The notes under the pieces: model-generated
Told to the model about the DNA's origin: nothing
What the model saw: only the letters and a program-made list of their open reading frames with translations
The model's database searches: none
Translations under genes and position numbers: made by a program
Source of the DNA: an uncultured Bacteroidales bacterium
GTDB lineage: Bacteria; Bacteroidota; Bacteroidia; Bacteroidales; UBA932
Length of the DNA stretch: 64,000 nucleotides
Assembly: GCA_949294195.1 (NCBI GenBank)
Contig: CASFGK010000003.1
Location: forward strand, 1-64,000
Direction: 5' to 3'
Part shown: piece by piece, positions 17,596 to 25,556 of the stretch
How positions within the stretch are numbered: the stretch's first letter is position 1
How the letters are laid out: each line of letters opens with the position of its first letter

Positions 17596-17619
17596 ATCTA
17601 TGCACATACTTGATATGTA

Positions 17620-17627
17620 CAAAGATA
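17620..17627 (-). promoter_or_regulatory. -7 box for the rhamnosidase gene
   Basis: Minus-strand TATCTTTG, a full TAnnTTTG match, 25 nt before the ATG at 17595. It excludes the frame's first ATG (17620-17622) as the start. No clear -33 box, which fits an activated promoter. Confidence 0.6.
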
Positions 17628-17652
17628 GGCAAAATCCGGAATACCCGCCGGA

Positions 17653-20025
17653 TCATATTTCAAAAGATATCCCTGCAGTGAACCTTGCCGGCTTGCCGCT
17701 CTGGAAAAACGAATTTCCTACAGATTTGAAATAAAAGACATTATAGTCCGTTCCCGAAAGATTGTCCCCTCTGAGAAAAAGGTCAAACCATTTGAATCCG
17801 AGCCGGACATCCGCTCCAGGAAGGACATAGAAAGGCTGGGACAGAGTGTTGGCTTCATCCCACCATATCCTCCCCGCTCCGGACAAGTCAGCAGATACTG
17901 TGACGCTTCTGAGAATATCCGCATCGATCCCGAATCTCCATCCTGCCCTCACATTGAAAGTGTTGGCAGGGGAATAAGGGATACGGTTTCCGCCATAGTC
18001 AGACTGGCCGTCATCGTAAGTGATGAACCTTGCGTCAGTATATCCGTATGACGCTGACAAAGAGAAATCTTTTATCTTATAGGACATCCGGACCTCCACT
18101 CCGATGCTTCGGGAATGTCCCGCATTGGCCATCATCCTGCCTGTCCCTTCTCCTTCCGGGAATACTGTTATCTGCTGGTTTCTGCTGTCTATATAAAATA
18201 CCGATGCGGCTCCTGCCATGCGGTGTCCGTTTCCAGGAAGGTCAAAAGCGAAATTGCCGCCAAGCTCATAGTTGTAACTGGTCTCGGGAAGATATGATGT
18301 GTCATCCGCTCTAACCCCGTCTTCCTGTCCGGATGACATTCCCTGTCCCGTACCTCCCGGCATAAGAGCCCCCATGGCATCGGACATCAGGTCGCTGATC
18401 AGCATGTTCTGCAGGATATCGGAGAATATCTGCGTGTTGAACCCTCCGGTCTTGTATCCTTTTGAAAATGTGGCGAAAAGTTTTAAAGCTCCCTTTCCGC
18501 CGAAATCCCCGAAATCATAGAGTACGGAAGCTTTAGGAAGAATCTCCAGATAGTCGTTTGAGACCTTCCCGTTGAACCTGGTGTTCACTTCCCTGTAGTC
18601 GGGTATCATCGGCATGAATCTGTAATGGACAGTGGAGCGGCTGTCGTACAGCATGGAATTTCCCTCGTAATCAAGCCTCAGGCCTGCTGTGAAATTCCAT
18701 TTACCGACAGTAAAATACGACTCGTGATATATTGCGGTCCCGTATGTGCGGATAGTAAAGTCACTTTCTATCGGGAACTCGCTTTCTTGAAAGTCAAGCA
18801 TCTGTCTCACGGGAGCAGGTATGGACTCGTTGCCGAGAATCAACCTCTCTATGCCGTCCTGCTTCATCGTGACCGGAGCCGACATGCAGTTGTGCTTGTA
18901 AAATCCGTATATTCCGGTCTGCCAAGTCCAACAGCTGCTGTGCCAGCGTCCCCGCGGTTTCAGGATAAGCTCTTGGGTGAAGGCATGTTCCGTCTGTGCC
19001 TGAGTGATAGTGAACATTGAAAGAGGAGTAAAATCCTGGTCAAGATCCATCCTGTCGTCGAGAAACTGCCAGCTGGTGACGGAGCTTATGGAAAAATCTT
19101 CCGCGGTATATCTCATTTTCAGGGCTTCGGTAATGTTGAAGCGGCGATAAGCGCTTCTGTCGTTGTATCCGACAGGTGAAAGCAACCCTGTCAGAGAGTC
19201 GTAATGACGGTATGGATACCCGCCCTGGGAAAGTGCCGAGGCCCATATTATATTTTCGATGCTGAATCCGGTGGAAAAGTCGCGTCCTGCCCTGAATCTG
19301 GCGGAAAAAACTTCATACGGATCACATTTCCTGCCGGTATATTCATTGGTATAGAATCCGTCAGAACGTCTGTAGTCCACAGCGGCGCCTATACCGGTTC
19401 CGGATACGGTCTTGTGATAATACGACGCCCTGGCCGAAAGAGTATTGGCCGAACCGTATTCGACTCCGGCCCTGACTCCCTGATATGCCATCGGAGAAAG
19501 CGTGGTAAGGGACAGGACACCGCACATTGAATTCCTTCCATAGACAGTTCCCTGCGGCCCGCTGAAGAAGTCCGCCCTGCGTATATCGTATAGTTCCAGA
19601 TCGTAACTGTTCTTGTTCAATATCGGGACATCATCAATATAAAGTCCGATAACAGGATTGTCAATCCTGGAACCGAATCCCCTGAGATAGATAGTGGAGG
19701 TCATTGCCGAACCGTAATCCGGAATATGCAGATTGGGAATGATGGAAGAAAAATTTTTAGGATTTTTCAACCCTCTGTTTTCCATATCTTTAAGAAAAAT
19801 CACAGTGACCGGAGAGGCAATCTTCTCCAGCGGACGCATCTGCTTGAAGGACGTCACGAGCACGGAAGAGGAAAGAGTATCGGACAGTTCGGCCGGATTT
19901 TGCCCGATCTCCGGCCCGGCAAGCCCGGAACGGGTTTTCCCGGCCGGAATATCCGGAATGCAAGATGTACCTTGGGTCTCTGCCGACACCGGCAGCAGAA
20001 TGGAAAGAATCAGAGTAAGCAGCAT
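17653..20025 (-). CDS. TonB-dependent outer-membrane receptor
   Basis: 790 residues: signal peptide, a short periplasmic lead with a possible TonB box (DTLSSSVLVTSF), a plug domain (MENRGLKNPKNFSSIIPNL, IYLRGFGSRIDNPVIGLYIDD, GPQGTVYGRNSMCG) and a C-terminal barrel ending RFTAGISFEI. It lacks the N-terminal carboxypeptidase-like domain of SusC proteins and no SusD gene is nearby, so it is a siderophore/vitamin-type or small-glycoside receptor rather than a classical Sus transporter. The AraC gene lies upstream and the rhamnosidase downstream; I infer a small rhamnoside uptake unit controlled by the AraC protein. Confidence 0.9.
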   Translation of the reverse strand: MLLTLILSILLPVSAETQGTSCIPDIPAGKTRSGLAGPEIGQNPAELSDTLSSSVLVTSFKQMRPLEKIASPVTVIFLKDMENRGLKNPKNFSSIIPNLHIPDYGSAMTSTIYLRGFGSRIDNPVIGLYIDDVPILNKNSYDLELYDIRRADFFSGPQGTVYGRNSMCGVLSLTTLSPMAYQGVRAGVEYGSANTLSARASYYHKTVSGTGIGAAVDYRRSDGFYTNEYTGRKCDPYEVFSARFRAGRDFSTGFSIENIIWASALSQGGYPYRHYDSLTGLLSPVGYNDRSAYRRFNITEALKMRYTAEDFSISSVTSWQFLDDRMDLDQDFTPLSMFTITQAQTEHAFTQELILKPRGRWHSSCWTWQTGIYGFYKHNCMSAPVTMKQDGIERLILGNESIPAPVRQMLDFQESEFPIESDFTIRTYGTAIYHESYFTVGKWNFTAGLRLDYEGNSMLYDSRSTVHYRFMPMIPDYREVNTRFNGKVSNDYLEILPKASVLYDFGDFGGKGALKLFATFSKGYKTGGFNTQIFSDILQNMLISDLMSDAMGALMPGGTGQGMSSGQEDGVRADDTSYLPETSYNYELGGNFAFDLPGNGHRMAGAASVFYIDSRNQQITVFPEGEGTGRMMANAGHSRSIGVEVRMSYKIKDFSLSASYGYTDARFITYDDGQSDYGGNRIPYSPANTFNVRAGWRFGIDADILRSVTVSADLSGAGRIWWDEANTLSQPFYVLPGADVRLGFKWFDLFLRGDNLSGTDYNVFYFKSVGNSFFQSGKPARFTAGISFEI

Positions 20026-20074
20026 ATTTGTCCTTTTTGGGGAAGCCGTCAGTACAGCTTCCGGATCAAGGGTG

Positions 20075-20082
20075 CAAAATTA
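20075..20082 (-). promoter_or_regulatory. -7 box for the TonB receptor gene
   Basis: Minus-strand TAATTTTG matches TAnnTTTG; transcription would begin near 20068, 43 nt before the ATG. A small inverted repeat GGAAGC/GCTTCC (20041-20062) lies in the leader. Confidence 0.5.
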
Positions 20083-20100
20083 CCGCTTCTCTCCTCAAAT

Positions 20101-20130
20101 ATTTAGGATAAAATATCTGAAATTTAGGAT
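20101..20130 (-). promoter_or_regulatory. Direct repeats, probable AraC-type operator
   Basis: ATTTAGGAT occurs at 20101-20109 and again at 20122-20130, a period of exactly 21 bp (two helical turns). The pair sits from about -33 to -62 relative to the receptor start, the activator position, and directly downstream of the AraC-family gene. Two tandem half-sites 21 bp apart is the arrangement bound by AraC-type proteins. Confidence 0.6.
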
Positions 20131-20167
20131 TTTTTATACATAGACGTTTGTTTCCGAAAAACAGACA

Positions 20168-20971
20168 TCATTCTTCGCCGGAGCGGAATCCGGACGGTGT
20201 GAGTCCGGTGTGTTTCTTGAAAAAGCGGGAAAAATACGACTGGTCTTCAAAACCGGAGCGCAGAGCTATGTCTATGACAGGCATATCGCTCTGACGGAGA
20301 AGAAACTTGGACAGGGCGATCCGGGAAATGTCCACCCATTCCCCCGCGCTCCGTCCGGTCGCTCCCTTGACAGTGCGGTTGAGGTGGTTTGCGGATATGC
20401 CCAGTCTCCTGGCGTATTCAGAGACCCCGGATATTCTGGATTTTCTGTCGAATACCATATCCAGAAACTTGACACACAGGGAATTCTGCAGCCTTCCGAC
20501 ATCGCTTCCGGTCAGACAGCCGACCTGTTCCAGCAGCAGGTCCAGCACACCGGACAGCATGCCTGATACCGATTCCGAATCCTCGTTCTGCTCCCGCAGA
20601 AGTTTCTCGGCCAGTGATGAAACGAATCCCCGTTCCTCCTCCGGTATATATACCAGTACCGGAACATGACAGCGCAAAAGCCCCAGATTGGGACTTTTGA
20701 GTACAGACCGGGAAAAAGCCCCCATATAGCCCCTGCTCCCGTTGTAATACTTGATCGAGAACGGTATTCCGGCAGGAATATACAGGAAATGGCCGGCTCC
20801 GATAAGGAAAGGCTTCTCTCCGGCATCGGCAAGCACCTCCCCTTCCCTCAGGAACAGGAAACAGTCAGTCCCGTATACCGTTGCAGGTATCTGCCTGTTG
20901 AGTATATATCCGGCAGTATCCAGCCTTCTTATGACAAACGGCTTTCCGGAGCTCTCATGAGGATTCTTCAT
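20168..20971 (-). CDS. AraC family transcriptional regulator
   Basis: 267 residues. An N-terminal cupin-like sensing half (about 1-100: GHFLYIPAGIPFSIKYY) is followed by a helical linker and a C-terminal AraC DNA-binding domain with two helix-turn-helix units (ISGVSEYARRLGISANHLNRTVKGATG and DIALRSGFEDQSYFSRFFKKHTGLTPSGFR). The ligand is unknown; the downstream receptor and rhamnosidase suggest a sugar. The gene starts 12 nt after the acyl-CoA ligase gene on the same strand, so it may also be read from that upstream transcript. Confidence 0.9.
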   Translation of the reverse strand: MKNPHESSGKPFVIRRLDTAGYILNRQIPATVYGTDCFLFLREGEVLADAGEKPFLIGAGHFLYIPAGIPFSIKYYNGSRGYMGAFSRSVLKSPNLGLLRCHVPVLVYIPEEERGFVSSLAEKLLREQNEDSESVSGMLSGVLDLLLEQVGCLTGSDVGRLQNSLCVKFLDMVFDRKSRISGVSEYARRLGISANHLNRTVKGATGRSAGEWVDISRIALSKFLLRQSDMPVIDIALRSGFEDQSYFSRFFKKHTGLTPSGFRSGEE

Positions 20972-20983
20972 AAACGGCCCACC

Positions 20984-22909
20984 CTATTTCATCAGCCTGG
21001 AGAGCGCCTCCCGATTCTTTCCGTTCACAATATTCTTCCCCTCAGGCGTATATGCATAGGCCATGCGGTCCCCATACGCCTGCTCCACCTTTCCGCGCAC
21101 TATCTTCATCGTGCTGTTAACCATGTGATTCTGTTCCGTGAAAGGCTCGGGAAGTACGCAGACGGCCGCAGGCAGCCATCTTTCAGGGAAAGCGCCGTAA
21201 TTCTTTCCGCCCTTCCGGTACGAATTCACTTCATCCTGGATTTTCCCGAGCATAAGATCATATGCCGCATCGGAGCCGGCCTGGATGTCAGGAGCGGTCT
21301 CCTTTACATAAGCCCTGAGAGCCTCCTTATTCGGCACAAGCAGAGCTATGGTATAAGGATCCTGGCTGTTGTGAAGTACCACCTGGTCTATGTATCTGGA
21401 ATTTTCCACCAGAGACTCTTCTATGCCTTCCGGACTGTATTTCTCTCCGTCAGCACTGATAAGCAGCGATTTGAACCGGCCTACGACATAAAGGAAATCC
21501 TTGTCTCTCATATACCCCATGTCTCCGGTATGGAGCCATCCGTCCACTACGGTCTCGGCTGTCGCCTTGGGGTTTTTCCAATATCCGGCCATGACGTTCT
21601 CTCCCTTGATGACGATTTCGCCTTTCTCCCCGTATGGAAGCTCTTTCCCGTCAGCGTCGCAGATTTTTATTTCCATCGGACTGACAACGCAACCGGACGA
21701 CCCGAGTATATGTCTGGCAGGGGCATTTGCCGAAATGATAGGGGTGGCCTCGGACAGGCCGTAACCCTGATACATAGGAATGCCTATGGCATAGTAATAT
21801 TTCTGGAGGTCGATGTCGAGCAGGGCGCCGCCGCCCACGAAGAATTTCATCTGACCGCCCATAGCCTGACGTACGTTCTTGAAAATCAGTTTGTCAAACA
21901 TAGCCAGCAGCGGTTTTTTCCATATCTGGGAGAGTCCTCCCTTGTTGTATCCTTCCCTGTTGTATTCTATCGCCATTTTAAGGGCGGTATTATAGAGTTT
22001 CTCCACTTCAGGGCCTTTTGCCTTTACTCCGGACTCGATGTTTTTCTTGAAATTCTTGGCAAGAGCCGGCACGCTCAGCATTACCGTAGGCTTGAGCTCC
22101 TGAATGCTCATCGGGATGTTCCTCAATGCCTCCATCGGTGTCCGCCCGGCCGGAACGGTACCTATCGAAGCTCCGTAGGACATCATCGTATAGAATCCGG
22201 CCACATGAGCGAAGCAGTGGTCCAGAGGCAGAATGATAAGCATCCTGTCCTGCGGTGTCACTCCTATGACAGACTGGGCCTGCTCCACATTGGCAGTATA
22301 GTTTCTGTGCGTCAGCAGGATGCCTTTCGGGTCGGCGGTCGTGCCGGAAGTGTAGCTGATGGTCGCATAGTCATCAGGCCCTACGGACTCATATCTCTGA
22401 CGGAACATTTCGCCGTGCTCATCCAGAAAGGCGTCTCCCATCCTGACCACTTCGGATACCGGGACCTCCTTGTCCTGATATTCCGGAAGTTCATCCAGGA
22501 CAATCACTTTCTCTACAAGGGGCAGTTCCGGGAGTATTTTCCTTATCTTCGGGAGCTGCTGGGCAGACACCATGACATATTTGGAATCCGAATGCCTGAT
22601 TCTGAATACAAGGTCATTGCTCTCCTCCAGCTTTACAGACAGCGGGACATTCACCGCTCCGGCATAAAGAATGCCCAGCTCACCTGTGATCCACAGGTTG
22701 CGTCCTTCTGAAAGCAGCGACACTTTCTCCCCTTTCTGCAGGCCGAGCGCCATAAGGCCGGCTCCTATTCTCCGGCCTTCCGCCCTGGTCTGAAGGAATG
22801 TCGTCCCGGTCCATTCCCCTCCCCTTTTTTCCCAGAGGAATATATTTGAAGAATATTTTTCGACATACTTGTCCACAAACTGGATGATTGTCAGTCTAGG
22901 TGTTTCCAT
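20984..22909 (-). CDS. Long-chain fatty acid-CoA ligase (AMP-forming)
   Basis: 641-residue member of the ANL superfamily. It activates fatty acids to acyl-CoA through an acyl-AMP. The AMP-binding motif YTSGTTADPKGILLTH, the GYGLSEATPIIS motif, and the hinge GWLHTGDMGYMRDKDFLYVVGR with the following lysine loop are all present, with the C-terminal domain complete. It is membrane-associated at most (no signal). It could feed lipid recycling. No link to the AraC gene downstream is evident apart from the 12-nt spacing. Confidence 0.92.
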   Translation of the reverse strand: METPRLTIIQFVDKYVEKYSSNIFLWEKRGGEWTGTTFLQTRAEGRRIGAGLMALGLQKGEKVSLLSEGRNLWITGELGILYAGAVNVPLSVKLEESNDLVFRIRHSDSKYVMVSAQQLPKIRKILPELPLVEKVIVLDELPEYQDKEVPVSEVVRMGDAFLDEHGEMFRQRYESVGPDDYATISYTSGTTADPKGILLTHRNYTANVEQAQSVIGVTPQDRMLIILPLDHCFAHVAGFYTMMSYGASIGTVPAGRTPMEALRNIPMSIQELKPTVMLSVPALAKNFKKNIESGVKAKGPEVEKLYNTALKMAIEYNREGYNKGGLSQIWKKPLLAMFDKLIFKNVRQAMGGQMKFFVGGGALLDIDLQKYYYAIGIPMYQGYGLSEATPIISANAPARHILGSSGCVVSPMEIKICDADGKELPYGEKGEIVIKGENVMAGYWKNPKATAETVVDGWLHTGDMGYMRDKDFLYVVGRFKSLLISADGEKYSPEGIEESLVENSRYIDQVVLHNSQDPYTIALLVPNKEALRAYVKETAPDIQAGSDAAYDLMLGKIQDEVNSYRKGGKNYGAFPERWLPAAVCVLPEPFTEQNHMVNSTMKIVRGKVEQAYGDRMAYAYTPEGKNIVNGKNREALSRLMK

Positions 22910-22981
22910 TGTTCTGTCTGTTTATGTGATTTTACGGTTGGACGGCAATATTTCTTCCGGTGCCGGATCCGGCATCATCTT

Positions 22982-23605
22982 TCACTGCCTGTCGGAAAAA
23001 AGTCCGAACAGTTCGGCATCTATCTTATCAGTTATCTGCCGGAAATCCTCGGGTCTGTTCTCGAACTTTATCCTGTCGACATCAATGATGAGAAGCTTGT
23101 GCCCGTAGGAAGAGATCCAGTTTTCGTAACGCTCGTTGAGACCCGTTATATAATCAATGCGGATGCTTTTCTCGTATTCGCGTCCCCTCTTCTGTATCTG
23201 GGCGATGAGATTCGGTATGGATGATCTGAGATAGATGAGAAGGTCGGGAGGGTTGACAAGAGACATCATGAGGTCGAAAAGGTCGGAATAATTTTCGAAG
23301 TCGCGGGTACTCATAAGGCCCATCGCATGGAGATTCGGAGCGAAAATGCGGGCATCTTCATAGATGGTCCGGTCCTGGATGATGACATCCTTGCATCTGG
23401 CTATATCCACCACATCCTTGAAACGCTTGTTAAGAAAGTATATCTGAAGATTGAACGACCATCTCTCCATGTCTTCATAAAAGTCCGCAAGATACGGGTT
23501 GTAATCAACGGATTCGAACCTCGGAGTCCACTTGTAATATGCGGCAAGCATCTTGGTAAGGGTGGTCTTGCCGCTGCCGATATTTCCAGCTATGGCGATA
23601 TGCAT
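22982..23605 (-). CDS. Deoxynucleoside kinase (dNK family)
   Basis: Phosphorylates deoxynucleosides for salvage. 207 residues with the P-loop GNIGSGKTT (7-15), the DRTIYEDARIFA motif carrying the conserved D-R-(S/T) base-recognition element, and the lid-like RGREYEKSI. The start at 23605 lies about 22 nt after the predicted transcription start. It is divergent from mraZ. Which deoxynucleoside is preferred cannot be read from sequence. Confidence 0.9.
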   Translation of the reverse strand: MHIAIAGNIGSGKTTLTKMLAAYYKWTPRFESVDYNPYLADFYEDMERWSFNLQIYFLNKRFKDVVDIARCKDVIIQDRTIYEDARIFAPNLHAMGLMSTRDFENYSDLFDLMMSLVNPPDLLIYLRSSIPNLIAQIQKRGREYEKSIRIDYITGLNERYENWISSYGHKLLIIDVDRIKFENRPEDFRQITDKIDAELFGLFSDRQ

Positions 23606-23633
23606 GATTGTAGAACTTTTGTTTATATCCTGA

Positions 23634-23641
23634 CAAATTTA
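23634..23641 (-). promoter_or_regulatory. -7 box for the deoxynucleoside kinase gene
   Basis: Minus-strand TAAATTTG fits TAnnTTTG, 29 nt before the ATG. No clear -33 element. Confidence 0.5.
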
Positions 23642-23740
23642 ATTCTTTTTGTCTGCTGTCCTACATTTTATATGCTTTTTTAACGGAAAGCCGTTCCGGA
23701 CAAGCCTGAACAAGGTGAATTGCAGAGGCTTGCAACTTTG

Positions 23741-23775
23741 TGGAAAAATTTGGAAAAGAGTGGAAGAAAATGGAA
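23741..23775 (+). promoter_or_regulatory. Four MraZ-type boxes upstream of mraZ
   Basis: TGGAA begins at 23741, 23751, 23761 and 23771: four copies, each separated by exactly 5 nt (10-bp period). E. coli MraZ binds TGGGN repeats separated by 5 nt in front of its own gene; this array has the same geometry with TGGAA in place of TGGGN. It covers the expected -33 region of the promoter at 23785-23792, so bound MraZ would affect transcription of the whole cluster. Confidence 0.75.
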
Positions 23776-23784
23776 AATTATTCC

Positions 23785-23792
23785 TATTTTTG
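23785..23792 (+). promoter_or_regulatory. -7 box of the dcw cluster promoter
   Basis: TATTTTTG fits TAnnTTTG, placing transcription start near 23799, 17 nt before the mraZ ATG. The -33 position falls inside the TGGAA boxes and has no TTTG. Confidence 0.6.
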
Positions 23793-23815
23793 CGCCTGAT
23801 AACGGATTTAGTCAA

Positions 23816-24271
23816 ATGGTCAAATTCATCGGAGAATACAGCGGCAAAGTGGACGACAAGGGAAGAGTGATTTTCCCTTCGGCGTTCAAGGCCCTGATGC
23901 AGTCCGACGGAGACATGAGACTGGTCGTCAAGAAGGACATCTACGAGGACTGTCTTGAAATGTACACCTATCAGGAATGGGAAAGGCAGTCGGAGGAAGT
24001 CAAGTCCAGACTCAATTTCTTCAACAGGAGCCATGCCGCTTTCTGGAGGGAATACATGCGCGGACGCGCCATTGTAGAGCCGGATTCCAAGCTCGGGCGC
24101 ATATCCGTACCGGCCAGACTTCTGGAGTCCATAGGAGTAGTGAAAGAAGTGGTATTCAGCGGGAATGACCACAAGATAGAAATCTGGGCAAAGGAGAAGT
24201 ACGAGGGCTCGTCCATATCCGGAGAAGATTTTCTGGCGCTTACCGGAGAGATATTGTCTGACATAAAATAG
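23816..24271 (+). CDS. mraZ: Transcriptional regulator MraZ
   Basis: First gene of the division and cell wall cluster. 151 residues with the two SpoVT/AbrB-like MraZ repeats: GEYSGKVDDKGRVIFPSAFK near the start and EPDSKLGRISVPARLLESIG in the second half. It forms a ring-shaped oligomer that binds repeated boxes before its own operon; such boxes are present at 23741-23775. The frame opens upstream at 23720, but that region is the promoter and boxes; the ATG at 23816 gives the family start. rsmH starts 11 nt after the stop. Confidence 0.93.
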   Translation: MVKFIGEYSGKVDDKGRVIFPSAFKALMQSDGDMRLVVKKDIYEDCLEMYTYQEWERQSEEVKSRLNFFNRSHAAFWREYMRGRAIVEPDSKLGRISVPARLLESIGVVKEVVFSGNDHKIEIWAKEKYEGSSISGEDFLALTGEILSDIK

Positions 24272-24282
24272 GAGAACCGTGT

Positions 24283-25188
24283 ATGTCAGAGTACCATATA
24301 CCAGTATTGCTCGATGAGAGCGTGAGCGCCCTTGTCGGAAACGTGTCCGGGGTCTATGCCGATGCCACTTTCGGAGGAGGCGGCCATACGGCGGAAATCC
24401 TGTCGAGACTTTCGCCCGATGGTAAGGTCCTGGCGTTCGACCGGGATGCCGACGCCATCGCAAACAAAATCGACGATCCCCGCCTTACGCTCATACACAA
24501 CAACTTCCGCTTCATCCACAATTTTGTTCTATATGAAGGTTACCGGGACGGCATTGACGGCGTTCTGGCGGATCTGGGCGTGTCATCACACCAGTTCGAC
24601 ACTGCCGGACGGGGTTTTTCCTTCAGGTATGACGCCCCGCTGGACATGAGGATGAACAAGGAAGCACGCACGACTGCGGCAGATATCGTCAACACCGGCA
24701 GCGAGGAATATCTGGAAAGGATATTCAGGGTATACGGGGAAGTGGACGGGAGCCGGAGGATGGCCAGGATGATCTGCGCCGCAAGAGAACAGTCTCCCAT
24801 AGACACCACGGCACAGCTGGACAAGGCTATAGAAGGGATGCTCCCGAAGTTTGCAGAGCACAAGTTCCTGGCAAAAGTATACCAGGCCCTGAGGATAGAG
24901 GTGAACCAGGAGATGAAGTCTCTTGAAAAGTTCCTCGAAGGGGCGGCGCAGTCCCTTAAAAAGGGAGGAAGGCTGGTGGTCATCACATACCACTCCCTTG
25001 AGGACAGGATGGTGAAGAACTTCATCCGGAGCGGTACCGTGGACGGCAAAGCGGAAAAAGACCTGTACGGAAACGTCTCCGCTCCGCTGAAAGCCGTGAA
25101 CCGCAAGCCGGTGCTTCCCCAGGAAAGCGAAATAGCATCCAACACGCGCGCACGCAGCGCCAAACTACGCATAGCGGAAAAAGTATGA
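24283..25188 (+). CDS. rsmH: 16S rRNA (cytosine-1402-N4) methyltransferase
   Basis: Methylates C1402 in the P-site of 16S rRNA. SAM-binding motif ATFGGGGHTAEIL near residue 28, then LAFDRDADA, LADLGVSSHQFD, GFSFRYDAPLDMRMN and RLVVITYHSLEDRMVKNF, all diagnostic for the family. Length of 301 is normal. Its stop overlaps the start of the ftsL-like gene by 4 nt (ATGA), showing translational coupling. Confidence 0.96.
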   Translation: MSEYHIPVLLDESVSALVGNVSGVYADATFGGGGHTAEILSRLSPDGKVLAFDRDADAIANKIDDPRLTLIHNNFRFIHNFVLYEGYRDGIDGVLADLGVSSHQFDTAGRGFSFRYDAPLDMRMNKEARTTAADIVNTGSEEYLERIFRVYGEVDGSRRMARMICAAREQSPIDTTAQLDKAIEGMLPKFAEHKFLAKVYQALRIEVNQEMKSLEKFLEGAAQSLKKGGRLVVITYHSLEDRMVKNFIRSGTVDGKAEKDLYGNVSAPLKAVNRKPVLPQESEIASNTRARSAKLRIAEKV

Positions 25189-25526
25189 AACCTGACTGGC
25201 AGAAAATATGGGAGTTCCTGAGAAACAGCTTCACAGCCACCCTCAGAGGGGAGTTCCTTCTGAGGCTGAGGTTTGACAGGTTCTTCATGTACATCGTTTA
25301 TTTCTTCGTGCTGTGCACTCTCAGCATCTGGTTGAATCTGGAGATAGAACAGACAATGCTCGACGAGGAAAGGAACAAGACAGCTCTGGAGGACCTGAAG
25401 ATCTACCATGCCCAGAAGACATGCGAGCTTGTGAGTCTTGACAGACTGAGCACGGTGGAGGATCTTCTTGAGAAAAGCGGTTCAAGACTCACCGTTCCGC
25501 AGAAGCCGGCCGGAAGACTGGAATAG
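25185..25526 (+). CDS. ftsL: FtsL-like division protein
   Basis: 113 residues, single-pass membrane protein: a basic cytoplasmic lead (1-32), one transmembrane segment (about 33-50, FFMYIVYFFVLCTLSIWL) and a periplasmic coiled-coil-like helix (EIEQTMLDEERNKTALEDLKIYHAQKTCEL). Sequence identity to FtsL is low, as usual; the call rests on topology, size and position between rsmH and ftsI. It would join FtsB/FtsQ and activate FtsWI. Confidence 0.8.
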   Translation: MKPDWQKIWEFLRNSFTATLRGEFLLRLRFDRFFMYIVYFFVLCTLSIWLNLEIEQTMLDEERNKTALEDLKIYHAQKTCELVSLDRLSTVEDLLEKSGSRLTVPQKPAGRLE

Positions 25527-25556
25527 ACGGCAGGACATGTATTGACAGATTGCATT

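Noticed and set aside
20666-22711. Open frame of 681 codons on the + strand opposite the acyl-CoA ligase gene
   Set aside because: Antisense shadow of a clear ANL-family gene; its translation has no motif and the composition follows the opposite strand.
23741-23780. Regular TGGAA repeats taken as a CRISPR or satellite array
   Set aside because: Only four 5-bp units with 5-bp spacers; position before mraZ explains them as regulator boxes.
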